Below are positions 1 to 8,592 of a DNA stretch of 64,000 nucleotides, piece by piece. The position numbers and the translations under genes were made by a program. The notes under the pieces are model-generated. The model saw nothing but the letters and a program-made list of their open reading frames with translations, was not told the DNA's origin and searched no databases. Origin of the DNA: Acidimicrobiales bacterium (lineage in GTDB: Bacteria; Actinomycetota; Acidimicrobiia; Acidimicrobiales; Aldehydirespiratoraceae); contig JAVJSI010000012.1 of assembly GCA_040219515.1 (NCBI GenBank), positions 248,001 to 312,000 of the forward strand. The letters run 5' to 3'. The first letter of the stretch is position 1. Every line of letters begins with the position of its first letter.

Positions 1-351
1 GCCCTTCGAGCCGTCGAGCACCATGATCGCGGCGTCGGTGGCGGCCAGTACCCGGTAGGTGTCCTCGGAGAAGTCGCGGTGACCGGGCGTGTCGAGCAGG
101 TTCAACACGTGGCCTCGGTACGGGAACTGGAGCACCGTCGAGGTGATCGAGATGCCGCGCTGCTGCTCGAGTTCCATCCAGTCGGAGGTGGCGGAGCGAC
201 GATCGCCCTTGGCCTTGACCGAGCCGGCCCCGGCAGTGAGGGCGCCGCCGTAGAGGAGGAACTTCTCGGTGAGCGTGGTCTTGCCCGCGTCGGGGTGCGA
301 GATGATCGCGAACGTGCGTCGTCGCGCGGCTTCGGTGCGGGGGTCGGCCAT
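1..351 (-). CDS. prfC: Peptide chain release factor 3 (RF3), N-terminal part
   Basis: The first 117 residues of a translational GTPase run off the left edge. Visible parts are the P-loop HPDAGKTT near residues 19-26, a switch I region ending in ISIT, and the G3 motif DTPGH near residue 87. The opening '[21 protein letters not shown]' style and the QRGISIT segment are typical of RF3 rather than EF-G or LepA. RF3 recycles RF1/RF2 from the ribosome after peptide release. The ATG at 351 is preceded, 6 nt upstream, by TAGCCT (358-363), which would give a leaderless transcript. Function is firm; the remainder lies outside the window. Confidence 0.93.
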   Translation of the reverse strand, partial: MADPRTEAARRRTFAIISHPDAGKTTLTEKFLLYGGALTAGAGSVKAKGDRRSATSDWMELEQQRGISITSTVLQFPYRGHVLNLLDTPGHRDFSEDTYRVLAATDAAIMVLDGSKG

Positions 352-390
352 TGGTTCAGGCTAGAGGAAGGCTCGCTCAGCTGATCGCGC

Positions 391-486
391 TCAGCCGATC
401 GCGCGGAGGACCACGACGACGAGCAGGATCACGGCGATCGACCCGAAGAGGATCAGGGTCTGGGAGTGCGAGCGCATGTCGAGCAT
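391..486 (-). CDS. 31-residue single-pass membrane peptide (hypothetical)
   Basis: A short open frame starts at ATG 486, 15 bp after the polyprenyl synthetase stop on the same strand. It encodes MLDMRSHSQT followed by an uninterrupted hydrophobic helix (about residues 11-27, rich in I, L and V) and a short ARG/GLY-containing tail. Composition and position downstream of the synthetase suggest a genuine small membrane protein at the end of that operon. A GAGG sequence lies upstream but about 14 nt from the ATG, which is too far for an ideal ribosome site; a second ATG at codon 4 is possible. I do not recognise a family. It could also be chance coding in an untranslated tail. Confidence 0.4.
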   Translation of the reverse strand: MLDMRSHSQTLILFGSIAVILLVVVVLRAIG

Positions 487-501
487 CGTGCGTCGGCCGC
501 C

Positions 502-1548
502 TCAGGTGTCGCGTTCGACGACATAGTCGGCCAGCACCCGTAGCGCCTCTCGACTGCCGTGGCGGTCGGGCAGCGCGTCAATCGCCGCGATCGCGGTCTC
601 GAGCAGCTGCTCGGTCTCCGCTTCGGATGCCGCGACGGCACCGGTGTCGATCATCACTTGCTGGATCGCCGCGATCTCGTCGGAGCCGATCGCGGCGCCG
701 ACCTTGTCGAGCACGGCGAGCTGGGCCGGGTCGGCGGCCTGGCGAGCGAGAGCCAGCAGCACGGTCGGCTTGCCCTCGGTGAGATCGTCGCCCACCGGCT
801 TGCCGGTGCGCTTGCTGTCGCCGAACGCCCCGAGCATGTCGTCTCGCAGCTGGAAGGCGATGCCGAGCGGCATGCCGTGCGCGGCGAGGTCATCGGCCAG
901 GTCGGCTCGGCCGGCCAGGGCGGCACCGAGCTGGAGCGGACGGACGATCGTGTAGCCGGCCGTCTTGTTGCGCATGATCGTGTGGGCCACTTCGAGGGTG
1001 ACGTCGCCCCGGGCGGTGCCGACCACGTCGAGGTACTGCCCCATGTTGAGCTCGGTGCGCAGCGAGTCCCAGATGTTGCGTACGTCCTCGGTGGCCCGGC
1101 CGACACAGCGGTCGGCCATGACCATCGCGATGTCGCCCACGAGGATGGCCGCAGCCTCACCGAAGCGACGGTCCTCGCCCTGCCAACCGCCGGCGCGATG
1201 CCGCTCGATGAAGCGGGCCCACACGGTCGCGGATCCTCGGCGGGTGGGGGAACCGTCCATCACGTCGTCGTGGACGAGCGCGAACGCGTGGAGGAGCTCG
1301 AGGGCACAGCCGAGCCCGGTGGCATCGTCGGACGCGGGGTCGCCGCCACCGATCACCCAACCCCAGTGGCAGTACGCGGGCCGTATGCGCTTGCCGCCGC
1401 CGGCGACGAAGTCCTCGAGATCGGCGAGGGGGACGTCGACGGCGGGGTCGAGTTCACGCCAGGTGGCGCGCTCGCGCAGGAAGACGTCGCGCAGCGCGGC
1501 GTCGATGCGGGTGGCGACGTCGAGCAGTTGCGCAGGGGCGTCGGTCAC
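502..1548 (-). CDS. Polyprenyl (geranylgeranyl-type) diphosphate synthase
   Basis: This 348-residue trans-isoprenyl diphosphate synthase condenses isopentenyl diphosphate onto allylic diphosphates, feeding menaquinone, carotenoid or lipid-carrier synthesis. The FARM motif DDVMD (in LVHDDVMD) and the second aspartate region (QLRDDMLGAFGD) are both visible, as is the GGGKRIRP substrate-binding segment near residue 55. The second motif reads DDxxG rather than DDxxD, a variant common in actinobacterial IdsA-like enzymes. Start GTG 1548 overlaps the xseB stop as GTGA, so translation is coupled to the exonuclease VII genes upstream. Product chain length cannot be told from sequence alone. Confidence 0.9.
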   Translation of the reverse strand: MTDAPAQLLDVATRIDAALRDVFLRERATWRELDPAVDVPLADLEDFVAGGGKRIRPAYCHWGWVIGGGDPASDDATGLGCALELLHAFALVHDDVMDGSPTRRGSATVWARFIERHRAGGWQGEDRRFGEAAAILVGDIAMVMADRCVGRATEDVRNIWDSLRTELNMGQYLDVVGTARGDVTLEVAHTIMRNKTAGYTIVRPLQLGAALAGRADLADDLAAHGMPLGIAFQLRDDMLGAFGDSKRTGKPVGDDLTEGKPTVLLALARQAADPAQLAVLDKVGAAIGSDEIAAIQQVMIDTGAVAASEAETEQLLETAIAAIDALPDRHGSREALRVLADYVVERDT

Positions 1549-1802
1549 TCGCCGTCCAGGTCGAGGGTGATGTCGTCGTCGCCCGGCGGCGGGATCGATG
1601 CATCGGCGTCGAGCGAGGCCACGACCTTCTCGACCTGCACGCGGGCCGCGCCGATGCGATCCCTGCACAGGGTGATGAGAGTGGAGGCCCGTTCGACCCG
1701 GGACGCCAGCACGTCGACGTCGAGATCGTCGTCTTCGAGGTCGTCGAGGATCGTCTCGAGCTCGGTCATGGCGTCGGCGTAGCCGATCTCTTCGTCGCTC
1801 AT
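1545..1802 (-). CDS. xseB: Exodeoxyribonuclease VII small subunit
   Basis: This 85-residue protein has the XseB signature: a short acidic N-terminus, a helical hairpin beginning MTELETILDDLE, and the conserved segment L..RVERAS.LI..CRDRI. It assembles in several copies on XseA to form exonuclease VII, which degrades single-stranded DNA in both directions. Its ATG overlaps the xseA stop (ATGA, 1799-1802), and its own stop overlaps the next GTG. It is therefore the middle gene of a tightly coupled xseA-xseB-prenyl synthase operon. An acidic C-terminal tail (DDDITLDLDGE) follows the conserved core. Confidence 0.92.
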   Translation of the reverse strand: MSDEEIGYADAMTELETILDDLEDDDLDVDVLASRVERASTLITLCRDRIGAARVQVEKVVASLDADASIPPPGDDDITLDLDGE

Positions 1803-3145
1803 TCTGGGTGCTCCGGATCGTGTGGTGACGGATCGAGATCGACGTCGGTGATGGTACTCGTGGTGGTTCCGTCGGCGACCCGGGTGGTGAGGGTGGCGCC
1901 GGGCTGGAGGTCGGCGACGGACCGCAGCACCCGGCCATCGTCGGTGCGAGTGATCGACCAGCCCCGAGCCAGCGCGATCGCGGGGTCGAGGGCCGTCACC
2001 CGCGCCTCGATGATGTCGATGCGGTCGCCGGCCCGCCGGAACGCGTGGCGACGGGCGACGTCGATGCGGGCCACGGCCAGATCGAGCTGAGCCCGAGCCC
2101 GCTGATCGACCCGTTGAGCCGACCGGGCCAGGCGCTGGGACGACTGCGCGAGTCGGGCGTCGGCCCGTTCGGTGGCGCCGAGGCCACTGCGGATCACACC
2201 GCGCCGGGCCAGCTCGACGCGATGGCCTGCACGTTCGACGGCCCGGCGTCCGCCGCTGACGACATCGCGTTCGCACTCGGCCAGGCGACCCAGCCATTCG
2301 GCGACGCAGGCGACGACCAGCTGGGCGGCCGCCGTGGGGGTGGTGGTGGCGGTGTGGGCGACCTCGTCGGCCACGCTGCGGTCGATGTCGTGACCGACCC
2401 CGGTGATCACCGGTACGCCCGCGGCGGCGACGGCCCGGGCCACGTGCTCGTGGTCGAAGGTGGCCAGGTCGGTCTTCGATCCGCCGCCTCTCGCCACGAT
2501 GATCACGTCGACCCCGGCGCCGAGTGCGGCGGCGATGGCCGCAGCCACGCCCCGCTCGGCGCCGAGCCCCTGCACGGGTGTGTCGACCTCGACCAACGTG
2601 AACGCCAGCTCGCTGCGCTCGAACACAGTGGTGATGTCGGCATGGGCCGCGCTGCCGAGCGAGGTGACGACCCCCACGCGCAGCGGCACGGCCGGGATGG
2701 CGTGGCGAGCGTTGGCTCGCAGCAGCCCGTCGGCCGACAGCGCGGTGAGCAGGGCGTCGCGGTCGGCGGCCATCTGCCCCAAGGTGTAGGTGGGATCGAT
2801 GGCCGACATGCGGAACTGGATCCGCCCCTGTGGCGGGTAGTAGTCGACCATCCCCTGAATGCGAATGCGGACGCCGTCGCTCATGCGGATGGGATCGCCG
2901 TGACGCTTCAGCAGCCGGTTGACCCGGTCGCGACTGTCCCGGAACAACACCACCGGCATGGTGGCGATCGGGGCGCCCCCCGGGGTGTCGGAGGGCTCGG
3001 TGAGGTCGAAGTAGACGTGGCCGTTGCGCGACCGGTTGAGGCCACTGATCTCACCCTCGACCCACACGCCATACGGCATGGCGGCATCGAGCGCGGCCCG
3101 CACGATGGCGCTGAGTTCGCTGACCGAGAGTGTCGGATCGTCCAC
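1799..3145 (-). CDS. xseA: Exodeoxyribonuclease VII large subunit
   Basis: This is the catalytic subunit of exonuclease VII. An N-terminal OB fold (VWVEGEISGLNR...HVYFDL, about residues 28-50) is followed by the XseA core with GVVTS, IIVARGGGS and HDIDRSVAD near the middle, then a long coiled-coil region and a C-terminal SITRTDDGRVLRS segment. The frame is open from GTG 3154, but a TACGGT -10-like hexamer (3153-3158) overlaps that codon and sits 7 nt before a second GTG at 3145. I therefore place the start at 3145 (448 residues) as a leaderless start. It leads the operon with xseB and the polyprenyl synthase. Confidence 0.9.
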   Translation of the reverse strand: MDDPTLSVSELSAIVRAALDAAMPYGVWVEGEISGLNRSRNGHVYFDLTEPSDTPGGAPIATMPVVLFRDSRDRVNRLLKRHGDPIRMSDGVRIRIQGMVDYYPPQGRIQFRMSAIDPTYTLGQMAADRDALLTALSADGLLRANARHAIPAVPLRVGVVTSLGSAAHADITTVFERSELAFTLVEVDTPVQGLGAERGVAAAIAAALGAGVDVIIVARGGGSKTDLATFDHEHVARAVAAAGVPVITGVGHDIDRSVADEVAHTATTTPTAAAQLVVACVAEWLGRLAECERDVVSGGRRAVERAGHRVELARRGVIRSGLGATERADARLAQSSQRLARSAQRVDQRARAQLDLAVARIDVARRHAFRRAGDRIDIIEARVTALDPAIALARGWSITRTDDGRVLRSVADLQPGATLTTRVADGTTTSTITDVDLDPSPHDPEHPE

Positions 3146-3193
3146 GTCAGGCACCGTAGTGCCCGGTGCTGACAGCCCGGATCACGGCCGGGC

Positions 3194-4396
3194 TCAGTCG
3201 ATGTCGTCGAGCTCGTCGGCGTCCTCGACGTCTTCACGGCGGATGCCGAGGACGAACAGGATCGCGTCGAGGTAGGGCACCGTGAGCGCGGTGTCGGCCG
3301 CCTCTTCCACCAGGGGCTTCGCGTTGAAGGCGATGCCGAGGCCGGCGGTGGACAGCATGTCGAGATCGTTCGCACCGTCGCCCACCGCCACGGTCTGCGA
3401 CAGCGGCACGTGCCCCTCCGCCGCGATCTCGCGCAGCAGGGCAGCCTTGCGTTCGCGATCGACGATCGGGCCGAGCAGTTCACCCGTGAGCTTGCCGTCG
3501 ACGATCTCGAGCTCGTTGGCGTGGGCGTGGTGGATGCCGAGGTCCTCGGCCAGCCGATCGGTGAAGACGGTGAACCCGCCACTCACGATGGCCACCGTGT
3601 AGCCGAGCCGGCGCAGCGTGCGCACGAAGGTACGAGCGCCCGGGGTGTAGCGGAGATTGGCCCGGGCCCGCTCGATGGCGTGCTCGTCGAGACCGCCGAG
3701 CAGGCGCACGCGCATGCGCAACGACGACTCGAAGTCGATGCCGCCCTCCATGGCGTCACGGGTGATCTGGGCGACCTGTTCGAGGCAGCCGGCCTCGGCG
3801 GCGAGGAGCTCGATGACCTCGTCCTGGATCAGGGTGGAGTCGACATCGAGCACGACGAGCCGCTTCGCTCGGCGGCCGAGTCCCTCACGCTGGATGGCCA
3901 CGTCGATACCGGGGTTCGCAGCCGCGGTCTGGAGCAGCGTGCTGCGCAGCTTCTCGTCGTCGCCGTCGCGCACGAGCAGCTCGTAGCTCATGACCGGGTA
4001 GCGCGACAGGCGGATGATGCGCTCGATGTTGGCGCCGGCGTCGGCGATCGCGGTGGTGGCGGCACCGATCTCGGCCGGCGTGAGCTCCTGTCCGAGCAGG
4101 GTGACGACATGGCCGCGGGTCTTGGGCGTGGGCACCGAGGAGACGACGTCGAAGTCGACCTCCATGCCCTGGTCCCAGCCGAACAGCAGCACATCGCGCA
4201 GCAGGTCTCGCCCCTCGGGCACGAGCACGGCGACACCCAGGGTGAGCTGGCCGCGGATGACGATCTGCTCGATGTCCTGCACCTGCGCGTCGGCATCACC
4301 GAGCACTTCCATCAGCCCCGCGGTGACGCCGGTGTGATCGGGGCCGGTGACCCGGATGAGGACCGTCTGGTGATCCGTGGGGGGCTCGGTGGTCAC
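3194..4396 (-). CDS. serB: Phosphoserine phosphatase with N-terminal ACT region
   Basis: This 400-residue enzyme hydrolyses O-phosphoserine to serine, the last step of serine synthesis. The N-terminal half contains two ACT-like regions (about 10-90 and 95-170), beginning VLIRVTGPDHTGVTAGLM. The HAD phosphatase domain follows, with nucleophile motif DVDST at 184-188, IVSGGF, the RKAALLREIA segment and the metal motif GDGAND. Double-ACT SerB proteins are typical of actinobacteria, and the ACT part suggests allosteric control by amino acids. Start GTG 4396 lies 6 nt after TACCCT, suggesting a leaderless mRNA. The C-terminal tail is acidic (EDVEDADELDDID). Confidence 0.95.
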   Translation of the reverse strand: MTTEPPTDHQTVLIRVTGPDHTGVTAGLMEVLGDADAQVQDIEQIVIRGQLTLGVAVLVPEGRDLLRDVLLFGWDQGMEVDFDVVSSVPTPKTRGHVVTLLGQELTPAEIGAATTAIADAGANIERIIRLSRYPVMSYELLVRDGDDEKLRSTLLQTAAANPGIDVAIQREGLGRRAKRLVVLDVDSTLIQDEVIELLAAEAGCLEQVAQITRDAMEGGIDFESSLRMRVRLLGGLDEHAIERARANLRYTPGARTFVRTLRRLGYTVAIVSGGFTVFTDRLAEDLGIHHAHANELEIVDGKLTGELLGPIVDRERKAALLREIAAEGHVPLSQTVAVGDGANDLDMLSTAGLGIAFNAKPLVEEAADTALTVPYLDAILFVLGIRREDVEDADELDDID

Positions 4397-4602
4397 CCAC
4401 TCAGGGTAGGCACGTCACCCGCCTCTGCTGCGGCATCGGGCGGGGTTTTGGGGGGCTCGGCGGCGGTGGCTGTGGCGCGATCGGCCACTTCGCGACCCTC
4501 ATTCACGAGATGACCGCCGACGAATCGGCGAGACCGCTCCGGCGTCCGAGGATTGAGAATGATTGATTCTTGGTCATATGACAAGAAATGTGGTCGAAAG
4601 GG

Positions 4603-4637
4603 TTGAACACGAACGTATGTTCGTGTACTGTGATGTC
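4603..4637 (+). promoter_or_regulatory. LexA-type SOS box embedded in promoter of the HNH gene
   Basis: A -35-like TTGAAC (4603-4608) and -10-like TACTGT (4626-4631) are exactly 17 bp apart, and the -10 ends 6 nt before the ATG at 4638. The spacer holds a perfect 8-bp inverted repeat, 4607-4614 and 4619-4626, with centre GTAT. Its core CGAACGTATGTTCG matches the Gram-positive/mycobacterial LexA consensus CGAAC-N4-GTTCG. A bound repressor would cover the spacer and -10. Mycobacterial 13E12-family genes are reported to carry LexA sites, which fits the gene driven here. Confidence 0.8.
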
Positions 4638-5804
4638 ATGTTCACGGCGATCCACACGATCCTGACGGGGGTGACCACGCAGGATCGCACGCGCCAGGAG
4701 CTCGAATCCCTGGTCGGTGAGCTGGCCAGAGTCGAGGCCCATGCGGTGGAGCGCCGGCTGGCCGTGACCGCCGCCATCGATGCCCTCGATGACGGCGGAA
4801 TCGGTGGTGCCGACGTCACCCGGGCCAAGGCCCGGCGGTCCACGCGAGATGCCAAGAAGGCGGCGAAGACGGCCCAGGCGCTCAACCAGATGCCGAAGAC
4901 GCGGGCGGCCCTGGCCCGAGGCGCGATCACCGAGGCCCACGCCGATGCGGCGGCCGACGCAGCCGAGCGGGTGTCGCCGGCCGAAGCCGACGCACTGGCC
5001 GACGATGCGGCCGGCCGTCCGGCCGACCTCTTCGGCACACAAGCGCGGTCGTGGGCATCGGCCCGAGAGCGCGAGCAACAGAAGACCGACCGTCAAGCTC
5101 GGCTGCGGGCGGCGCGTGAGGTGTCGACCTGGACCGACGCCAACGGCATGTGGTGCCTGTTCGGCCGGTTCGACCCCGAAACCGGTCAGGAGCTGACGAA
5201 GGCACTTCGCCAGACGACCGATCGGCTGTGGCGAGAAGACGGCGGCCGTGACGGTCGCCCCGACGAGGTTCGCACTCCTGCCCAACGACGAGCCGATGCC
5301 GTCCATGAGCTGATGGTCCGTCCGGCGTCGGCCGGTTCGGGGAAGCGGCCGCACCCCAAGCACCTGGTCGGTGTGAGGGTCGATGCCGGCCGCTGCACCA
5401 GCGGTAACCCCACCGGTGTCGCCGAGTTCATCGACGGCACTCCGCTTCCGCAGTCCACCCTCGAGCGGATCGCCTGCGGGGCCGAGTTCGTCGGCATGGT
5501 GTTCGGTGCCGATGGCGAGACGCTGTGGCAAGGACGCCGCCAGCGGGTGGCCACCGAGGCGCAGTGGGCCAACCTCGTCATTCGCGATGGTGGGTGCTTC
5601 TGTTGTGGGGCCGACCCGGCGAACTGCCAGGCGCACCACATCGTTGCGTGGCAACCGCCCGGACGTGGCCCGACCGACATCGACAATCTCGTACTCTCGT
5701 GCAGCCGCACTCACCATCTGGTCCACGAGCACGGTCACCAGATCATCCGGATCGACGGGAAATGGACCCTCGCTCCACCGGGAGAGCAACGCCGGGCGGC
5801 CTGA
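4638..5804 (+). CDS. DUF222 / HNH endonuclease domain protein (13E12 family)
   Basis: This 388-residue protein has an N-terminal helical DUF222 region rich in A, R and E, and a C-terminal HNH nuclease module. The module runs C-x2-C (CFCC) near residue 318, then AHHIV, then the Asn of DNLVLSC and the final His of HHLVHEHG. Members of this family are abundant in actinobacteria; the molecular role is not established, though nuclease activity is expected from the HNH residues. The frame is open from TTG 4563, but the promoter ends just before ATG 4638, so I choose that start (leaderless). A LexA-type box in the promoter suggests DNA-damage induction. Confidence 0.85.
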   Translation: MFTAIHTILTGVTTQDRTRQELESLVGELARVEAHAVERRLAVTAAIDALDDGGIGGADVTRAKARRSTRDAKKAAKTAQALNQMPKTRAALARGAITEAHADAAADAAERVSPAEADALADDAAGRPADLFGTQARSWASAREREQQKTDRQARLRAAREVSTWTDANGMWCLFGRFDPETGQELTKALRQTTDRLWREDGGRDGRPDEVRTPAQRRADAVHELMVRPASAGSGKRPHPKHLVGVRVDAGRCTSGNPTGVAEFIDGTPLPQSTLERIACGAEFVGMVFGADGETLWQGRRQRVATEAQWANLVIRDGGCFCCGADPANCQAHHIVAWQPPGRGPTDIDNLVLSCSRTHHLVHEHGHQIIRIDGKWTLAPPGEQRRAA

Positions 5805-5835
5805 TTCGGGCGAAATGACCTGCAAGAGTGGGCTG

Positions 5836-6618
5836 ATGCGATCTCGAATCAGGGTCCTTCGCCGTCTGGTGATCCCCACGCTGGCCTTGGGACTGCTCGC
5901 CGCGGCGTGTGGCTCTTCGCCGGACCTCGACACGGTCGTCGCACCCGACACGGCCGAGACATCCACCACGGAGGCGACAGTCACCACGGGGCCGGTCGAC
6001 ACCACGACCTCCACCATCGAGGACGGCCCGACCGCCACCACCGGCATCACCACCACGGCGGCGCCGCCGGAAACCAGCACGACCTCCACCACCGGGGCGC
6101 CGGAGACCACCACCACCATGAGCACGACCACCACCACGACGACGAATGCGACCGGCGAATGCTCGGCAACCGGCGTGGAGGCTCCGTCGACGCCGGACGA
6201 GCTCGGTGCCGAGGCAGCAGACACCTTCCGGGCGGTCGTCGACGCGGCGGTGGACTGCGACTACGACGGTCTCGCGGTTGCGGCGGGCGGCGACATCACC
6301 CTGTCGTTCGGCGGCCCCTACGAAGTGGCGCCGTATCTCGAAGACGCCGAGCAACGCGGCGACGAGCTGCTCCGTATTCTCGTTCAGCTTCTGGCGATGC
6401 CACCCGGGCTGTTGAACGGACCCGCCGCCGACACCGACATCTGGGTGTGGCCGACCTTCTGGGAAGACGACGAACCGGCTACGCCAGCGGAGCAGACGGC
6501 CATCGAGGCCATCTACGGCGAACCCTTCGACGAGGTGCTGTTCGAGGGCGCCTACCTCAGCCACCGCATCGGGATCGACGTCGCCGGCGACTGGCTGTTC
6601 TTCGTGGCCGGCGACTGA
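5836..6618 (+). CDS. Secreted lipoprotein with Thr-rich linker (hypothetical)
   Basis: This 260-residue protein begins with a basic N-terminus (MRSRIRVLRR), a hydrophobic segment and a relaxed lipobox ending LLAAAC, so it should be exported and lipidated. A low-complexity Thr/Ser/Pro stretch of about 75 residues (TTTSTT-type repeats) follows, as a likely periplasmic spacer. The C-terminal globular region has TFRAVVDAAVDCDYDGLAVAA and several WPTFWEDD/DWLFFVAGD-like aromatic motifs resembling small extracellular sensor or NTF2-like folds, but I recognise no family with confidence. An upstream in-frame ATG at 5815 exists; the start at 5836 gives the better signal peptide. The stop sits in the loop of a terminator-like hairpin. 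Confidence 0.75.
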   Translation: MRSRIRVLRRLVIPTLALGLLAAACGSSPDLDTVVAPDTAETSTTEATVTTGPVDTTTSTIEDGPTATTGITTTAAPPETSTTSTTGAPETTTTMSTTTTTTTNATGECSATGVEAPSTPDELGAEAADTFRAVVDAAVDCDYDGLAVAAGGDITLSFGGPYEVAPYLEDAEQRGDELLRILVQLLAMPPGLLNGPAADTDIWVWPTFWEDDEPATPAEQTAIEAIYGEPFDEVLFEGAYLSHRIGIDVAGDWLFFVAGD

Positions 6619-6628
6619 GACGCCGGCC
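6606..6628. terminator. Hairpin between convergent lipoprotein and ABC transporter genes
   Basis: A perfect 8-bp inverted repeat, GGCCGGCG (6606-6613) and CGCCGGCC (6621-6628), encloses a 7-nt loop that contains the lipoprotein stop codon. It lies between two convergent genes. There is no T-run, so a terminator role is inferred from position and GC-rich pairing. Confidence 0.35.
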
Positions 6629-6660
6629 GGAACCAGCCCGATCCAGGTCGGCAGCGCCGA

Positions 6661-8526
6661 CTACACGTGGTCGGCGCGGACCAGGGTCTCGTACAGATCG
6701 TCGTAGAGGCCACCGGCCTGGCGGAGCTCGTCGTGGGTGCCGGTCTCGACGATGCGGCCGTCGTCGAGCACCACGATGACATCGGCATCGGCGATCGTCG
6801 ACAGGCGGTGCGCGATCACGAGTGATGTGCGGCCTTCGAGTGCGTCGGCCAGTGCGGCCTGGACCTGGGCTTCGTTCTCGGAGTCGAGGTGCGAGGTCGC
6901 CTCGTCGAGTACGACGATGGCCGGGTCCTTCAACAGCATGCGGGCGATGGCCAGCCGCTGCTTCTCGCCACCGGAGAGCCGGTAGCCGCGCTCGCCGACG
7001 ATGGTGTCGTAGGAGTCCGGCAGGGCGTCGATCACGTCGTGGATGCGAGCCGCGCGGCAGGCGTCGCGCACCTCGTCGTCGGTGGCGTGGGGACGGGCGT
7101 AGCGCAGGTTGGCGATGACGGTCTCGTGGAACAGGTGAGGGTCCTGGCTGACCACGCCGATCGCCTGACGCAACGAATCCTGGGTGAGGTCACGAACGTC
7201 GTGGCCGTCGATGCGGATGGCGCCCTCGGTGACGTCGTAGAGCCGCGGCACCAGGTTGGTGAGCGTGGTCTTGCCCGCGCCCGATGGTCCGACGATGGCC
7301 ACCATCTGCCCGGGCTCGATACGCAGGTCGATGTCGCGCAAGACGTCGTCGGCCGAGGCCGTCGACTCGCCGCCGCCCAGCGACTCGGGCGTGCCCTCGG
7401 CCGGGTCCGGATAACGAAAGCGGACGTGATCGAACTGCACCGCGCCGGAGGGCGAAACCAACTCGACTGCGTCGGGCGCGTCGGTGACGGCGTTGGGCGC
7501 GTCGAGCACCTCGAACACCCGCTCGAAGGAGACGAAGGCGGTCATGATGTCGACCCGGGCGTTGGAGAGGCTCGTGAGCGGCATGTAGATGCGCACCGTG
7601 TAGAGCCCGAGCGCGACGAGGGTTCCCGGCGTGATGCTGTTGTCGATCACCAGGTGGCCGCCGAGCCAGTAGATGAGGGCTGTGCCGATGGCCCCCACCA
7701 GGGTGAGGGCGACCACGAACACCCGGCTGTACATGGCGCTGCGCACGCCGATGTCGCGCACCCGGCCGGCGCGGGCCCCGAAGTCGTCGGCCTCGGCCTG
7801 ATGGCGACCGAAGAGCTTCACCAGGAGCGCGCCCGACACGTTGAACCGCTCGGTCATGGTGTTGTTCATCGAGGCATTGACGTTCATGCCCTCGCGGGTG
7901 ATGTCCTGGAGACCGGCGCCCACCCGGCGAGCGGGCAGCACGAACACGGGCAGGATCACGATGGCGATCAGGGTGAGCCGCCACTCGAGCAGCAGCATGG
8001 CGATGAGGGTGCCGCCGAGGGTGATGACGTTGCCCACGACGGTGCCGAGGGTGCCGGTGAAGGCCCGCTGGGCCCCGATGACGTCGTTGTTGAGCCGGCT
8101 GATGAGGGTGCCGGTCTGGGTGCGGGTGAAGAACGAGAGCGGCATCCGCTGCACGTGGTCGAACAGCCGCACCCGCAGGTCGTAGATGAGGCCCTCGCCG
8201 ATGCGTGAGCTCAGCCAACGTTCGACGAGCGACAGCGCCGCCTCGCCCACCGCGGCGACGACCATGATGATGAAGAGGGCGTTGAGGTAGCCGCCGTTGT
8301 CGTCGACGATCGCCACGTCGAACACTGCCCGGATGAGCAGCGGCGGAAGCAGCCCGAGGAACGTCGCCACGACGATGGTCGCCAAGAACATCGTGATGTG
8401 GGCCCGGTAGGGGCGAGCGAAGCCGAAGACGCGGCGGCGCGTCTCACGGTTGATGGACTTTCCATCGAGACCCGATCGGTCGGCCGACATCGAGTGCATG
8501 ATCTGGAACGGACTCGGCGCAGACAT
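6661..8526 (-). CDS. ABC exporter, fused membrane and ATPase domains
   Basis: This 621-residue half-transporter has an N-terminal six-helix type-1 exporter domain (about residues 30-325) followed by an ATPase domain. The ATPase shows Walker A GPSGAGKTT (Lys about 419), Q-loop GVVSQDP, signature LSGGEKQR (about 517-524), Walker B IVVLDEAT (Asp about 541) and the switch His in VIAHRLST. It should homodimerise and export lipids, peptides or drugs; substrate is unknown. Two adjacent ATGs exist (8529 and 8526). The hexamer TAGGCT (8533-8538) ends exactly 6 nt before the second, which I take as the leaderless start. No partner half-transporter is adjacent. Confidence 0.92.
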   Translation of the reverse strand: MSAPSPFQIMHSMSADRSGLDGKSINRETRRRVFGFARPYRAHITMFLATIVVATFLGLLPPLLIRAVFDVAIVDDNGGYLNALFIIMVVAAVGEAALSLVERWLSSRIGEGLIYDLRVRLFDHVQRMPLSFFTRTQTGTLISRLNNDVIGAQRAFTGTLGTVVGNVITLGGTLIAMLLLEWRLTLIAIVILPVFVLPARRVGAGLQDITREGMNVNASMNNTMTERFNVSGALLVKLFGRHQAEADDFGARAGRVRDIGVRSAMYSRVFVVALTLVGAIGTALIYWLGGHLVIDNSITPGTLVALGLYTVRIYMPLTSLSNARVDIMTAFVSFERVFEVLDAPNAVTDAPDAVELVSPSGAVQFDHVRFRYPDPAEGTPESLGGGESTASADDVLRDIDLRIEPGQMVAIVGPSGAGKTTLTNLVPRLYDVTEGAIRIDGHDVRDLTQDSLRQAIGVVSQDPHLFHETVIANLRYARPHATDDEVRDACRAARIHDVIDALPDSYDTIVGERGYRLSGGEKQRLAIARMLLKDPAIVVLDEATSHLDSENEAQVQAALADALEGRTSLVIAHRLSTIADADVIVVLDDGRIVETGTHDELRQAGGLYDDLYETLVRADHV

Positions 8527-8592
8527 CATGCGAGCCTACGTTCCGGCCCGAGCCAATGGACTCGGTCCAGTGGTCACTGATAGTGGTATGGC

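Noticed and set aside
4393-4584. Possible 63-residue frame upstream of serB ending in a GTGA overlap with its start.
   Set aside because: TTG start without ribosome site, low-complexity Ala/Pro content and a clear serB leaderless promoter make it unlikely.
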